Below the pieces are notes generated by a model that was given only the letters and a program-made list of their open reading frames with translations, was not told where the DNA came from and ran no database searches. A stretch of DNA of 8,530 nt from CAYJAP01 sp964368425 (GTDB lineage Bacteria > Bacillota > Clostridia > Christensenellales > UBA1242): assembly GCA_964368425.1 (NCBI GenBank), contig CAYJAP010000029.1:1-8530 (forward strand). Reading direction: 5' to 3'. The translations under genes were made by a program, and so were the position numbers. Of the stretch, positions 1 through 7,800 are shown piece by piece. The stretch's first letter is position 1; each line of letters opens with the position of its first letter.

Positions 1-1551
1 AATTATATTACACAGATCTGCTAGATTACCTTCAAATCTCTCTTTGTTCGCTTTGTACTCTTTGTTGTTAACTGCAAAATTATTTCCTTCTGCTATAACC
101 TTGATCTTTGCAAACCATGTATCTTTATCGTCAGTTGATGAAAATGTGGTTGCATAATTATCCATAATAGCGCATATTAATTCTATAGAAAACTTTTGTA
201 ATTGCTGTTTATCTACCGTTGGAGCAGACCACATATAATCATAATATTCTACTAGTTGAGACCAGTTGTATATATCTTTTCTTGGATTATCTTTCTCTCT
301 TTCTATATTAAATACGGATATGCAGTATCCCCTATTTTTGGTTAAGTACTCAGCGAATAATTTATTGTGTTTCATCGCCCATTCTCGGCATAAATCGTAA
401 ACTTGCATAGCACTCATTTTGGATATAATTATTTTTGATATGTCATTAAATTTCGTCATATCTACCATAGGATCAGACGTTCCAATTTTAGAAATACTGA
501 AAGGAAACTCTTCAAGTTTGGATTGAGGGTTTTCTATGCGCCACATCTCAAAATTAGAATTGATTAGAGTTAATAAATATTCAAGAACCGCCTCTTTTGG
601 ATAGCCATTTATTTCAAAGAATGTCATGTTTGCCTCGGGGTCATATCTCTTGCTCACCTTTCTTTTATTTCCAGTTTTTTCATCAATCTTAGAAAGTAAC
701 GGAGTGTGCAAATATTTAAATTCTCCCTCCGTACCCATCGCCTTTGCCACCTCTAGGTGTTGAGCGACACTGGAGTAGTAGCCTTGATCACGAACAACTA
801 TTGTAGTTTTCATGAGGTGGTCATCAACTATGTGTGCAAATACATAAGGAGGGATGCCATCACTCTTCAGTATTACTATATCTTTACCATTTTCAGAAAT
901 TTCTCTTTCGCCGCGCATGTCAATAAATTTAATTTTATTTTTGGGATCACCTTCTGATTTTAAACGTATCGCGAAAGATTTTCCATTTTCTATGTTCTTT
1001 TTAATTTCCGCATATGTTAACTTTCTACACGCCAAGTCTTTTTCTTTGATAGTGTCCTCTTCTTCCAACTCCTGTTTTCGTCTTTCAATAATTTCTTTTT
1101 TACCGCCTTCAGTAGCATCACAAAAACATGGGAAAGCTTTACCTTCTTGGACTAACTTCTTTGCATATGCCTGATAAATTTCCCCTCTTCTACTCTGCAC
1201 ATAAGGACCGTAATCTCCTACTTCCGGACTGTTATACATAAATCCTTCTGTGTGATTGATGCCATAGTAACCTAGCACATTAAACAATAATTTTTCAGCG
1301 CCATCTACTCTTCTTTTTTCATCGGTGTCTTCTAACCTAACGTAGAAAATTCCGTTACTTTCTTTAGCAATTAAAAAGTTTATATAAGCACTAAAAAAGT
1401 TACCGAGATGTACAAATCCGGTAGGACTAGGTGCAAATCTCACTACCTCCTGACCTTCTTTTAATGCTCTGTTTTTATACTTTTTTTCGTAGTATTCATA
1501 GTCATGTTTAAGATTAGGAAACAATAATTCTGCCAATTTATTATAGTCCAT
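1..1551 (-). CDS. gltX: Glutamyl-tRNA synthetase, C-terminus cut by window edge
   Basis: This class I aminoacyl-tRNA synthetase charges tRNA with glutamate in the cytoplasm. The frame runs from ATG at 1551 to base 1 without a stop, giving 517 residues; comparable long clostridial forms are about 550, so only a short C-terminal tail should be missing. Visible motifs are the HIGH-type signature APSPTGFVHLGN (residues 40-51), RLEDTD (72-77), SDGIPPY (230-236), VDDHLM (242-247) and the KMSKS-type KVSKR (298-302). Residues equivalent to the glutamate pocket of the Thermus enzyme (Arg38, Ala40, Ser42, Glu74, Tyr236, Arg254) are present. Cys142, Cys144 and Cys175 resemble the zinc site seen in some bacterial enzymes (inference). 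The loop after Arg254 departs from the usual RGEE. The start is set by AAGGAG four bases upstream. It is the last visible gene of the minus-strand cluster, 8 bases after the lipoprotein gene. Confidence 0.95.
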   Translation of the reverse strand, partial: MDYNKLAELLFPNLKHDYEYYEKKYKNRALKEGQEVVRFAPSPTGFVHLGNFFSAYINFLIAKESNGIFYVRLEDTDEKRRVDGAEKLLFNVLGYYGINHTEGFMYNSPEVGDYGPYVQSRRGEIYQAYAKKLVQEGKAFPCFCDATEGGKKEIIERRKQELEEEDTIKEKDLACRKLTYAEIKKNIENGKSFAIRLKSEGDPKNKIKFIDMRGEREISENGKDIVILKSDGIPPYVFAHIVDDHLMKTTIVVRDQGYYSSVAQHLEVAKAMGTEGEFKYLHTPLLSKIDEKTGNKRKVSKRYDPEANMTFFEINGYPKEAVLEYLLTLINSNFEMWRIENPQSKLEEFPFSISKIGTSDPMVDMTKFNDISKIIISKMSAMQVYDLCREWAMKHNKLFAEYLTKNRGYCISVFNIEREKDNPRKDIYNWSQLVEYYDYMWSAPTVDKQQLQKFSIELICAIMDNYATTFSSTDDKDTWFAKIKVIAEGNNFAVNNKEYKANKERFEGNLADLCNII

Positions 1552-1562
1552 ACTTCTCCTTA
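1549..1562 (-). promoter_or_regulatory. Stop/Shine-Dalgarno overlap joining lipoprotein gene to gltX
   Basis: Read on the minus strand the junction is TAA GGAGAAGT ATG. The TAA stop of the upstream gene supplies the first A residues of the AAGGAG ribosome binding site, which lies 4 bases before the gltX ATG. This fixes the gltX start and suggests that ribosomes ending the lipoprotein gene help initiate gltX (inference). Confidence 0.8.
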
Positions 1563-2819
1563 AGCGATGAAAATATTTTTCATTTCCATAGCATATCTTT
1601 TAATTATATTAGTTTCAAAGTTATTAATCATTCCCATTCTAGCTATTTGTTCATATGTTAGATCTTTCTTAAAGTCCTCCAACGTTCTAGCAGAATTGTA
1701 TTGTTCTATAGAGTAAAGTGCACATTTGTACTCATGTACACTGAATCCTTCATATGCTTTTTTGTATAAATTAAATTGTTGCATGAGATTTTGCTTTAAC
1801 ACGTTTATACTTTGTATTTGCTCTAAAGAAATATCTTTCGGCGCTTTCAATTCTATATCCGCTCCCTCACCTTGCTCCAAGAATGAAGATAATAATGTCA
1901 GGTTGTTACCCGATACAACGTTAGCATTACTCGTTTTTAGAAGGTATGAAATGTCGCAGTATTCCCCACTCTGCATACTATACACGTTGGTATAAAAAAC
2001 AGTTTCAGCTAGCTTGATTATAGACTGGCTGTATAAACGCTGTGAGTAAGTAGCATAGTCAGCCGCTGTACCACTACTAACTTGTTCCAATTCTGGATAG
2101 TACTTATTTAGCACATCAGCATACGTGTTTATAAAGTCGAAAGCGGAGAGAATAACCCTGTTATAGTGGCTGTTCAGCACATTAATAGATGCTCCTATAA
2201 TAGCATTATCTGCTCCTAATAACACGACGTCTTGCTCAAAGATTGACTTCTGAACATCAAATTCAGCCAGCTGCTTCGAAAACTCTTGTAAGGAATAAAA
2301 TATGTTATTTATATCCTTTTGGTCTAGCTTATCAGATTCGCCAAACATTTCTAAAAAGCTTTTATTCCACCGTTCGTAATAAGAAAATATACTAGTTAAT
2401 ATCGGCTGGTAAACAGATGTGTACTGATATAGTTTTTGACGTACTATTTTAGTTGCTCCGGAAACCTCGTCGGCTTTAGTTTTGTCAGTTGTAAATTGGT
2501 ATAAATCATATAATCTACTTTCTGTCATATCATTATTATCTATAGGTTCGCTGGCTATACCAAAAGTAACGTGTAAGATATTCTGATTTGCTTCAGCAGT
2601 ATCTCCCTCTTTTCCCGTCGCTACCAAATTATTCTTAAACATAGAGTTTGTAATTACACCAGCGTTGTCTTCGATATAACCATCTTTTGTCGTGTTGTAT
2701 AGCTCTTGTATCTTTGCTAAAGTTGTATCATCTTTATCACACCCAAATAAAGAGCCGGTAAAAATCACACCTACTAACATTAACGGAATGAGGAAAATTA
2801 TTAAAAGTTTTTTGCTCAT
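1560..2819 (-). CDS. Predicted lipoprotein of unknown function, 419 aa
   Basis: I do not recognise this family. The N-terminus is a lipoprotein signal: Lys3 and Lys4, a hydrophobic stretch at about 5-22, then SLFGC with the candidate lipidated cysteine at 27. The mature protein should be anchored to the outer face of the cytoplasmic membrane. The remaining roughly 390 residues look mostly alpha-helical, rich in Leu, Tyr, Asn, Gln and Glu. There is no further membrane segment and no catalytic motif I can identify. Cys288 and Cys366 are the only other cysteines and could form a disulfide. The stretch around SYY (146-148) resembles one in the upstream 345-aa protein, which hints at distant paralogy. 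The start is supported by AGGAGG four bases upstream. It sits 8 bases after the 345-aa gene and 8 bases before gltX, so the three are probably one transcript. Substrate-binding, cell-wall or adhesion roles are possible but unsupported. Confidence 0.85.
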   Translation of the reverse strand: MSKKLLIIFLIPLMLVGVIFTGSLFGCDKDDTTLAKIQELYNTTKDGYIEDNAGVITNSMFKNNLVATGKEGDTAEANQNILHVTFGIASEPIDNNDMTESRLYDLYQFTTDKTKADEVSGATKIVRQKLYQYTSVYQPILTSIFSYYERWNKSFLEMFGESDKLDQKDINNIFYSLQEFSKQLAEFDVQKSIFEQDVVLLGADNAIIGASINVLNSHYNRVILSAFDFINTYADVLNKYYPELEQVSSGTAADYATYSQRLYSQSIIKLAETVFYTNVYSMQSGEYCDISYLLKTSNANVVSGNNLTLLSSFLEQGEGADIELKAPKDISLEQIQSINVLKQNLMQQFNLYKKAYEGFSVHEYKCALYSIEQYNSARTLEDFKKDLTYEQIARMGMINNFETNIIKRYAMEMKNIFIA

Positions 2820-2830
2820 ATCCCCTCCTA
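2817..2830 (-). promoter_or_regulatory. Stop/Shine-Dalgarno overlap joining the two surface-protein genes
   Basis: On the minus strand the junction reads TAG GAGGGGAT ATG. The TAG stop of the 345-aa gene is the start of the strong TAGGAGG ribosome binding site of the lipoprotein gene, 4 bases before its ATG. The geometry (8 bases between stop and start) is the same as at the next junction, and it argues for coupled, balanced synthesis of the two surface proteins (inference). Confidence 0.8.
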
Positions 2831-3865
2831 ACTACCCAATAATCCGATATAAGTAAGTAATGTTTGCAAATCAGTATATGCGTCTTGGTTAAGATTAAGC
2901 GAACGGAATCCTTCATAACCAGATAACCCCGATGGAGGTAAATGCGCTAGCTCGTTAATAGCATCCTGTATGAAAGAAGCATTCGATACCAGCTCTAAAT
3001 CTTTGCTAAATTTTTTTGCTAAGTTCAGATATGCATTAACAAACTTGCTGGCCTTTTTATTAAAGAACTCGTCTTCTGACACTTTTAATTCCACAAATTT
3101 ATTATATACAATAAATGCTTTTTGTAGGCCGGAAGATTCTGTTGCCTCAGTTTCGCTACTAGAGAATCCATTGCTAAATAACAATATTACATCTAAGTAT
3201 GTTGCATGCGCATCATACAGAAACTCTCCGTCAAAGACTTTATCAGCCACAATACTTCGTAATTCAATGATTAAATCATTATATTTTTTAAAGCTATCTT
3301 TGTAAGAATTGGCAAACGTTGTGTACTTGTTTTCCAATTCCTGTTTAATTGCCTCGAGAGCACTCGAGCTTCCCTCGACTGTTCCGCTGCTCATGATAGC
3401 CGATTCGTACTCCATAATTGCCTGGATAGAATTACTAACGGTCTGTAGTGAAGACTTGTAACTAGCGATCTTTTCTTTCAAAGATTTGTCTTGCTTGTTA
3501 CTTACATCCTCTGCAAATAGAAAATAATTAACGTAATAAGAATAAACTTCTTCCAATCCCTTTTCAACAATCACAAAACTCGGTGTATCATCTGCGTTTC
3601 CCACACCGCTTGTAGCACCAAGAATCTTTTCTCGTATATTTATAATCTTTCCATCATCTCCATAAATAGGCTGACCAACATCCGATTCTTTTATCGATAA
3701 CATCGCATTACTGTATCCACCATGCTGTTTATAGGTCTCCAAATCTTTTAGCGCGTTAAAGGTAGTATCAGTGTTAGTTGGTTTAAACACAAAGAAATAG
3801 AGAAGCAATCCCACTCCTGCTAGAATTACAACTGTAACAACAATTCTTAAAATGTGTTTCGTCAT
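2828..3865 (-). CDS. Membrane-anchored extracytoplasmic protein of unknown function, 345 aa
   Basis: I do not recognise this family. A short basic N-terminus (Lys3, His4, Arg7) precedes one hydrophobic segment at about residues 6-27. It has no lipobox and no obvious cleavage site, so it probably acts as an uncleaved signal anchor with residues 28-345 outside the membrane. The protein has no cysteine. The external part appears helical; residues 170-210 (from LEAIKQEL) could form a coiled coil, and Ser/Glu/Thr-rich low-complexity stretches at 159-169 and 235-246 look like linkers. No enzymatic motif is visible. The start is supported by a GGGGGA purine run just upstream and by a promoter about 24 bases before the ATG. 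It leads a tight cluster with the lipoprotein gene and gltX. The pairing with the lipoprotein suggests that the two products act together at the cell surface, but the function is unknown. Confidence 0.85.
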   Translation of the reverse strand: MTKHILRIVVTVVILAGVGLLLYFFVFKPTNTDTTFNALKDLETYKQHGGYSNAMLSIKESDVGQPIYGDDGKIINIREKILGATSGVGNADDTPSFVIVEKGLEEVYSYYVNYFLFAEDVSNKQDKSLKEKIASYKSSLQTVSNSIQAIMEYESAIMSSGTVEGSSSALEAIKQELENKYTTFANSYKDSFKKYNDLIIELRSIVADKVFDGEFLYDAHATYLDVILLFSNGFSSSETEATESSGLQKAFIVYNKFVELKVSEDEFFNKKASKFVNAYLNLAKKFSKDLELVSNASFIQDAINELAHLPPSGLSGYEGFRSLNLNQDAYTDLQTLLTYIGLLGS

Positions 3866-3895
3866 ATTTCCCCCAACAAACTTTTATCTATAAAT

Positions 3896-3924
3896 ATATT
3901 ATCACTAAATACATCAAGCGTCAA
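3896..3924 (-). promoter_or_regulatory. Sigma-A-type promoter for the surface-protein/gltX cluster
   Basis: In the 80-base gap after truA, the minus strand carries TTGACG (3919-3924), a 17-base spacer, and TAATAT (3896-3901). Each box differs from the housekeeping consensus at one position and the spacer is optimal. Initiation would fall near 3889, leaving a leader of about 24 bases before the ATG at 3865. No hairpin terminator for truA is evident in this gap, so read-through from truA could add to transcription. Confidence 0.75.
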
Positions 3925-3945
3925 CTTTATATGTAATTATGCACA

Positions 3946-4680
3946 TCACCATCGAAGATTTTTATATTGCACATCTTTTAAAAATAATCCTTTTGCTGGA
4001 GCCGTTTTTCCTGCTAACGACCTGTCCTTTCCTGTAATAATTTGTGCAAGATTACCTTTTTTACCACAGCCAATTTCAAATAAAGTACCCGCTATAATCC
4101 TTACCATGTTATATAAAAACCCACTACCCGATATCTCAAACTCGTACATACCCTCACTAGCTTTCAACTTAACCGCATAAATTTCTCTCACTTTGTCCTC
4201 AACACTTGTGTTAGACGCACAAAAAGAAGTAAAGTCGTGTTTACCCAATAAAGCAGCCATCTCTTTCTTCATAACAGAAATATCTACATTAGATATTCTA
4301 GTAGCACTTTTTTCATATAAAGGAATATCGATGTCTGACACATAAAATCTGTACGCATATGTCTTTTTCTTTACATCGTACCGAGCATGAAAACCCTCTC
4401 CCACTTGTTGTATTCCTAGGACACGTATATCTAAAGGCAACAAACTATTGATGTATCCCACGAACTTTCTATCTAGCTGGACTGCACTGTCAAAGTGAGC
4501 AACCTGTTTTAGGGCACTTACACCAGAATCTGTTCTTCCACTAGCATGCAAATTAATCTTATCCTTTGTTATCTTCTCTATAGCGCTTTCCACGACAGAC
4601 TGTACCGTTTTTTTACCCGGTTGTGTCTGCCAACCATGATACCCACTTCCGTCATAGCTAACAATTATTGCGTATCTCAT
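3946..4680 (-). CDS. truA: tRNA pseudouridine(38-40) synthase TruA
   Basis: TruA converts uridines 38, 39 and 40 in the tRNA anticodon arm to pseudouridine. The protein is 244 aa, the usual size. The catalytic aspartate is Asp51 in SGRTDSGVSA (47-56). Other family landmarks are YDGSGYHGWQ near the N-terminus (9-18), KTYAYRFYV around the conserved Tyr108, FLYNMVRIIAGTL (188-200) and APAKGLFLKDV near the C-terminus. I chose ATG at 4680: it is preceded by AGGA with a 6-base spacer, and the protein then begins MRYAIIVSYDG as family members do. An upstream in-frame ATG at 4725 would add 15 unconserved residues and lies upstream of the likely transcription start. In many Firmicutes truA sits near ribosomal-protein and ECF-transporter genes; here it heads a different neighbourhood. 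Downstream is the 345-aa membrane protein gene after 80 bases. Confidence 0.96.
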   Translation of the reverse strand: MRYAIIVSYDGSGYHGWQTQPGKKTVQSVVESAIEKITKDKINLHASGRTDSGVSALKQVAHFDSAVQLDRKFVGYINSLLPLDIRVLGIQQVGEGFHARYDVKKKTYAYRFYVSDIDIPLYEKSATRISNVDISVMKKEMAALLGKHDFTSFCASNTSVEDKVREIYAVKLKASEGMYEFEISGSGFLYNMVRIIAGTLFEIGCGKKGNLAQIITGKDRSLAGKTAPAKGLFLKDVQYKNLRW

Positions 4681-4707
4681 AACACTTCCTGTCAAATTCT
4701 TTTTTAT

Positions 4708-4736
4708 ATTATAAACTACCGACAAGAAATCACCTA
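4708..4736 (-). promoter_or_regulatory. Probable truA promoter (good -10, weak -35)
   Basis: On the minus strand a perfect TATAAT lies at 4708-4713. The hexamer 17 bases further upstream (TAGGTG, 4731-4736) matches the -35 consensus poorly, and there is no extended TG motif. Initiation would be near 4701, giving truA a leader of about 20 bases that contains its AGGA ribosome binding site at 4687-4690. The position is reasonable, but the weak -35 means the promoter may be weak or need an activator. Confidence 0.5.
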
Positions 4737-4764
4737 CCTTATTAAGACATTTCTATCGTTATAT

Positions 4765-4794
4765 TTGACTAAATTTAATAAATTGTAATATAAT
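4765..4794 (+). promoter_or_regulatory. Sigma-A-type promoter for nifJ
   Basis: TTGACT at 4765-4770 and TATAAT at 4789-4794 are separated by 18 bases, which is close to the housekeeping consensus. Initiation is expected near 4801, leaving a leader of about 94 bases before the nifJ ATG. A 6-1-6 inverted repeat, AATTTA-A-TAAATT (4772-4784), fills most of the spacer and could be an operator or simply AT-rich chance. The promoter is back-to-back with the truA promoter. Confidence 0.75.
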
Positions 4795-4818
4795 CAAAAT
4801 ATATAATGTTTATATTTA

Positions 4819-4842
4819 ATTAGTGTAATTTATTAGTTTAAT
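4819..4842 (+). repeat. Short tandem direct repeat in the nifJ leader
   Basis: ATTAGTGTAAT (4819-4829) is followed after two bases by ATTAGTTTAAT (4832-4842); ten of eleven positions match, with a 13-base period. It lies about 18 to 41 bases after the predicted nifJ transcription start. It could be a paired regulator-binding site or a chance duplication in AT-rich sequence. Confidence 0.4.
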
Positions 4843-4894
4843 ACAGTTGTTTTTATGTTTATCTAATACACGTACTGTTATACAAGGAGATACT

Positions 4895-7800
4895 ATGAAA
4901 AAAGTAACCATCGATGGAAATTCAGCAGCAGCAGAAATTGCTTATTTTTTAAGCGATATCGCAGCGATATACCCAATAACTCCCTCAAGTACAATGGCAG
5001 AAATTGTTGACGAAAAAAGCGCCGATGGCGAGCTGAATGCTTTCGGAGAGAGAGTTAAGGTTGTAGAAATGCAGTCTGAAGGAGGCGCTAGCGGTGCTGT
5101 TCACGGAGCAGCTAGCGGCGGTGCTTTAACCACTACATTCACTTCCAGTCAAGGACTACTTCTGATGATTCCTAATATGTACAAAATCGCGGGAGAACTA
5201 CTCCCTACCGTATTTCATGTGGCAGCAAGAACAATAGCAACCCACGCGCTGAGCATTTTCGGAGATCACTCTGACGTTATGGCAGCACGCCAAACAGGTT
5301 TTGCGATGTTGGCATCGGCGAGCGTGCAAGAGGCAATGGACATGGCACTTATAAGCCATCTATCTACACTAAAAAGCTCTGTACCTTTCTTGCATTTTTT
5401 CGACGGGTTCAGGACCAGCCATGAGATAAATACTATTAACAATTTAGATAAAGATAAAATTGTCGCGATGTTACCTATGGATAAAATTGCAGAATTTAGA
5501 AAAAGAGGATTATCTTCCTCCCACCCACATCAGCAAGGAACATCTCAAACGCCTGACATCTTCTTCCAGAACAGAGAAGCATGCAACAAGTTTTATGCGG
5601 ACGTGCCCCAGATAGTTGAAAAAACTATGAATGAGTTTTATAAAGTATTTGGAAGAAAATATAAGCTTTTTGATTATATCGGTAGCCCTACCGCAGAGAA
5701 TATATTAGTTGTAATGGGAAGTGGCGCAGAGACAAGCGAGTCGACCATCTCTTATCTAAATAAAAAACATGGCGGCAACTACGGTGTGCTAAAAGTGCGT
5801 TTATACCGTCCTTTTAGCGTAAAACATCTCTTGTCCGCTTTACCGAAAACCGTTAAAAGAATCTGTGTGTTAGACAGATGTAAAGAACCGGGAAGTGCTG
5901 GTGAACCATTGTATAAAGATGTTTGTTCTGCCCTGCTTGAAAGTGGGAAAACCAATATCAAGGTAGTTGGTGGAAGATACGGTTTAGGCAGTTTTGAGTT
6001 TAATCCATCTATGGTTAAAGCTGTGTTAGATAACCTCACATCTGAAAAACCAAAGAACGATTTCACTATTGGAATTACTGACGACGTTACAAAAACAAGT
6101 TTGAAAATATCTACAGAAATAACGCTTGATAACAAAGGAACTGCATGCAAGTTCTTCGGGTATGGCGGAGATGGGACAGTTAGCGCAAATAAAAACAGTA
6201 TAAAAATTATAGGAAATAACACTAACTTGTATGGGCAGGCATTTTTCGAATACGACAGTAAGAAAAGTGGAAACGCAACTATCACAAACTTACGGTTTGG
6301 GGATAAAGAAATCAAAGAACCTTTCCTGCCAAATAATTTGGATTTTGTTGCATGCCACAACCAAACATATATTACAAAATTCAACCTCACTAAAGGCTTA
6401 AAAGAAAACGGCATCTTTTTACTAAACACCAACTGGAATTTGAATGATTTGAATACCTTGATGCCTCCTACTCTGAAAAAAGAGATAGCGAAGAAGAAGA
6501 TCCGTGTGTACACGATAAACGCATCTGGTATCGCAAATGAACTAGGTTTGGGCTCTAAAATAAACCTAATAATGCAGTCAGCGTTTTTCAAACTGATAGA
6601 CATAATTCCTTTCAATAAAGCGAAATCTGAGATGAAAGCTTATGCTAAGCAAAGTTATGGAAGTAAGGGAGAAAAAATACTGGAGATGAATTACGCTGCT
6701 GTAGATAGCGCGGAAAAGCATCTACAGGAATTGCACTACCCTGCCTCCTGGACGAACGCGAAAGATAGTATCAAAGCAGAAAAACAACATAACGAATATT
6801 ATAAAAAATTCATCGATCCTATCCAAAGATTGGACGGAGACAAACTTCCTGTGAGTTCTTTTGATGTTAGAGGATTTGTTCCTACAGACACTGCCAAGCT
6901 AGAAAAAAGAGGTATTGCAGAACAAATGCCGTGCTGGTTGAGTGGAAAATGTATACAGTGCAACATGTGTAGTTTTGTGTGTCCGCACGCCGCAATACGT
7001 CCTTATCTAACGAAAGATTTATCCAACAAACCAGATAGTTTAGAAACCTTACCTGCTACGGCCGAGAAAGACAAAACTTTTGTAATACAAGTTAGTCCTT
7101 TTGACTGCACAGGTTGTGGATTGTGCTCAAAGATTTGTCCTACCAAAGCGTTAATGATGACTCCGATGGAAGAAGCTATCAAAGAGCAAAAAATAAATTA
7201 TGATTATATTTCTAAGCAAGAAACTGTGAAAAGCGCTGTGTTCAAGCCAAACACTGTGAAGGGTAGCCAGTTCAACAAACCGTATTTTGAGTTTAGTGGA
7301 GCTTGTGCGGGTTGCGGAGAAACACCTTATATCAAAGTGGTAAGCCAGCTATTTGGAGACAGAATGGTTGTAGCGAATGCAACCGGTTGTAGTAGCATTT
7401 ATGGTGGCAGCTCCCCTACTTGTCCGTACGCTAAAGACCCCGCTGGACGAGGAATTGCATGGGCAAATAGTCTATTCGAAGACAACGCAGAGTTTGGTTA
7501 TGGTATTAAGCTATCTTTAACAATCAAAAAGAAACGATTAGAAAAACTTCTAACTGAAGTTACTCCACTATGTTCAGCCGAAGCACAGAAAACCATTCGT
7601 GCTTATCTATCTGCAACAACTCCTGAAACTCAGATTACACTAAGCAACCAAATTAAAAAGTTGTTGCCACTGCAGAAAAAAGTTTCATTAGATAAGTTGC
7701 GGGAAATAGATGCTGTTATAGACAGCGCAATGGATCAAAGCGTTTGGATTATTGGTGGAGATGGTTGGGCGTATGATATAGGTTTTGGTGGACTTGACCA

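Noticed and set aside
3353..3368. Two CTCGAG palindromes separated by AGCA.
   Set aside because: They lie within the coding sequence of the 345-aa protein in a Ser/Glu-rich stretch. A 6-bp stem with a 4-base loop and no T tract is best explained by codon choice.
4681..4725. Alternative upstream start for truA at ATG 4725, adding 15 residues.
   Set aside because: The extension covers the likely -10 box at 4708-4713 and is not family-like. The ATG at 4680 has its own AGGA site and the conserved N-terminal sequence follows immediately.
4843..4878. Possible hairpin in the nifJ leader pairing ACAGT with ACTGT.
   Set aside because: It has only five base pairs around a 26-base loop, so it is too weak to call a structured RNA or riboswitch.
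4847..4894. Alternative upstream start for nifJ at ATG 4847, adding 16 residues.
   Set aside because: There is no Shine-Dalgarno at a proper distance, the added residues do not resemble the family N-terminus, and ATG 4895 has AAGGAG five bases upstream and gives the expected MKKVTIDGN start.
5779..6615. Open minus-strand frame of 278 codons inside nifJ.
   Set aside because: It is antisense to conserved coding sequence of the oxidoreductase. Its product is a hydrophobic Phe/Ser/Leu-rich string with no domain, as expected from the reverse of Lys/Glu-rich codons.
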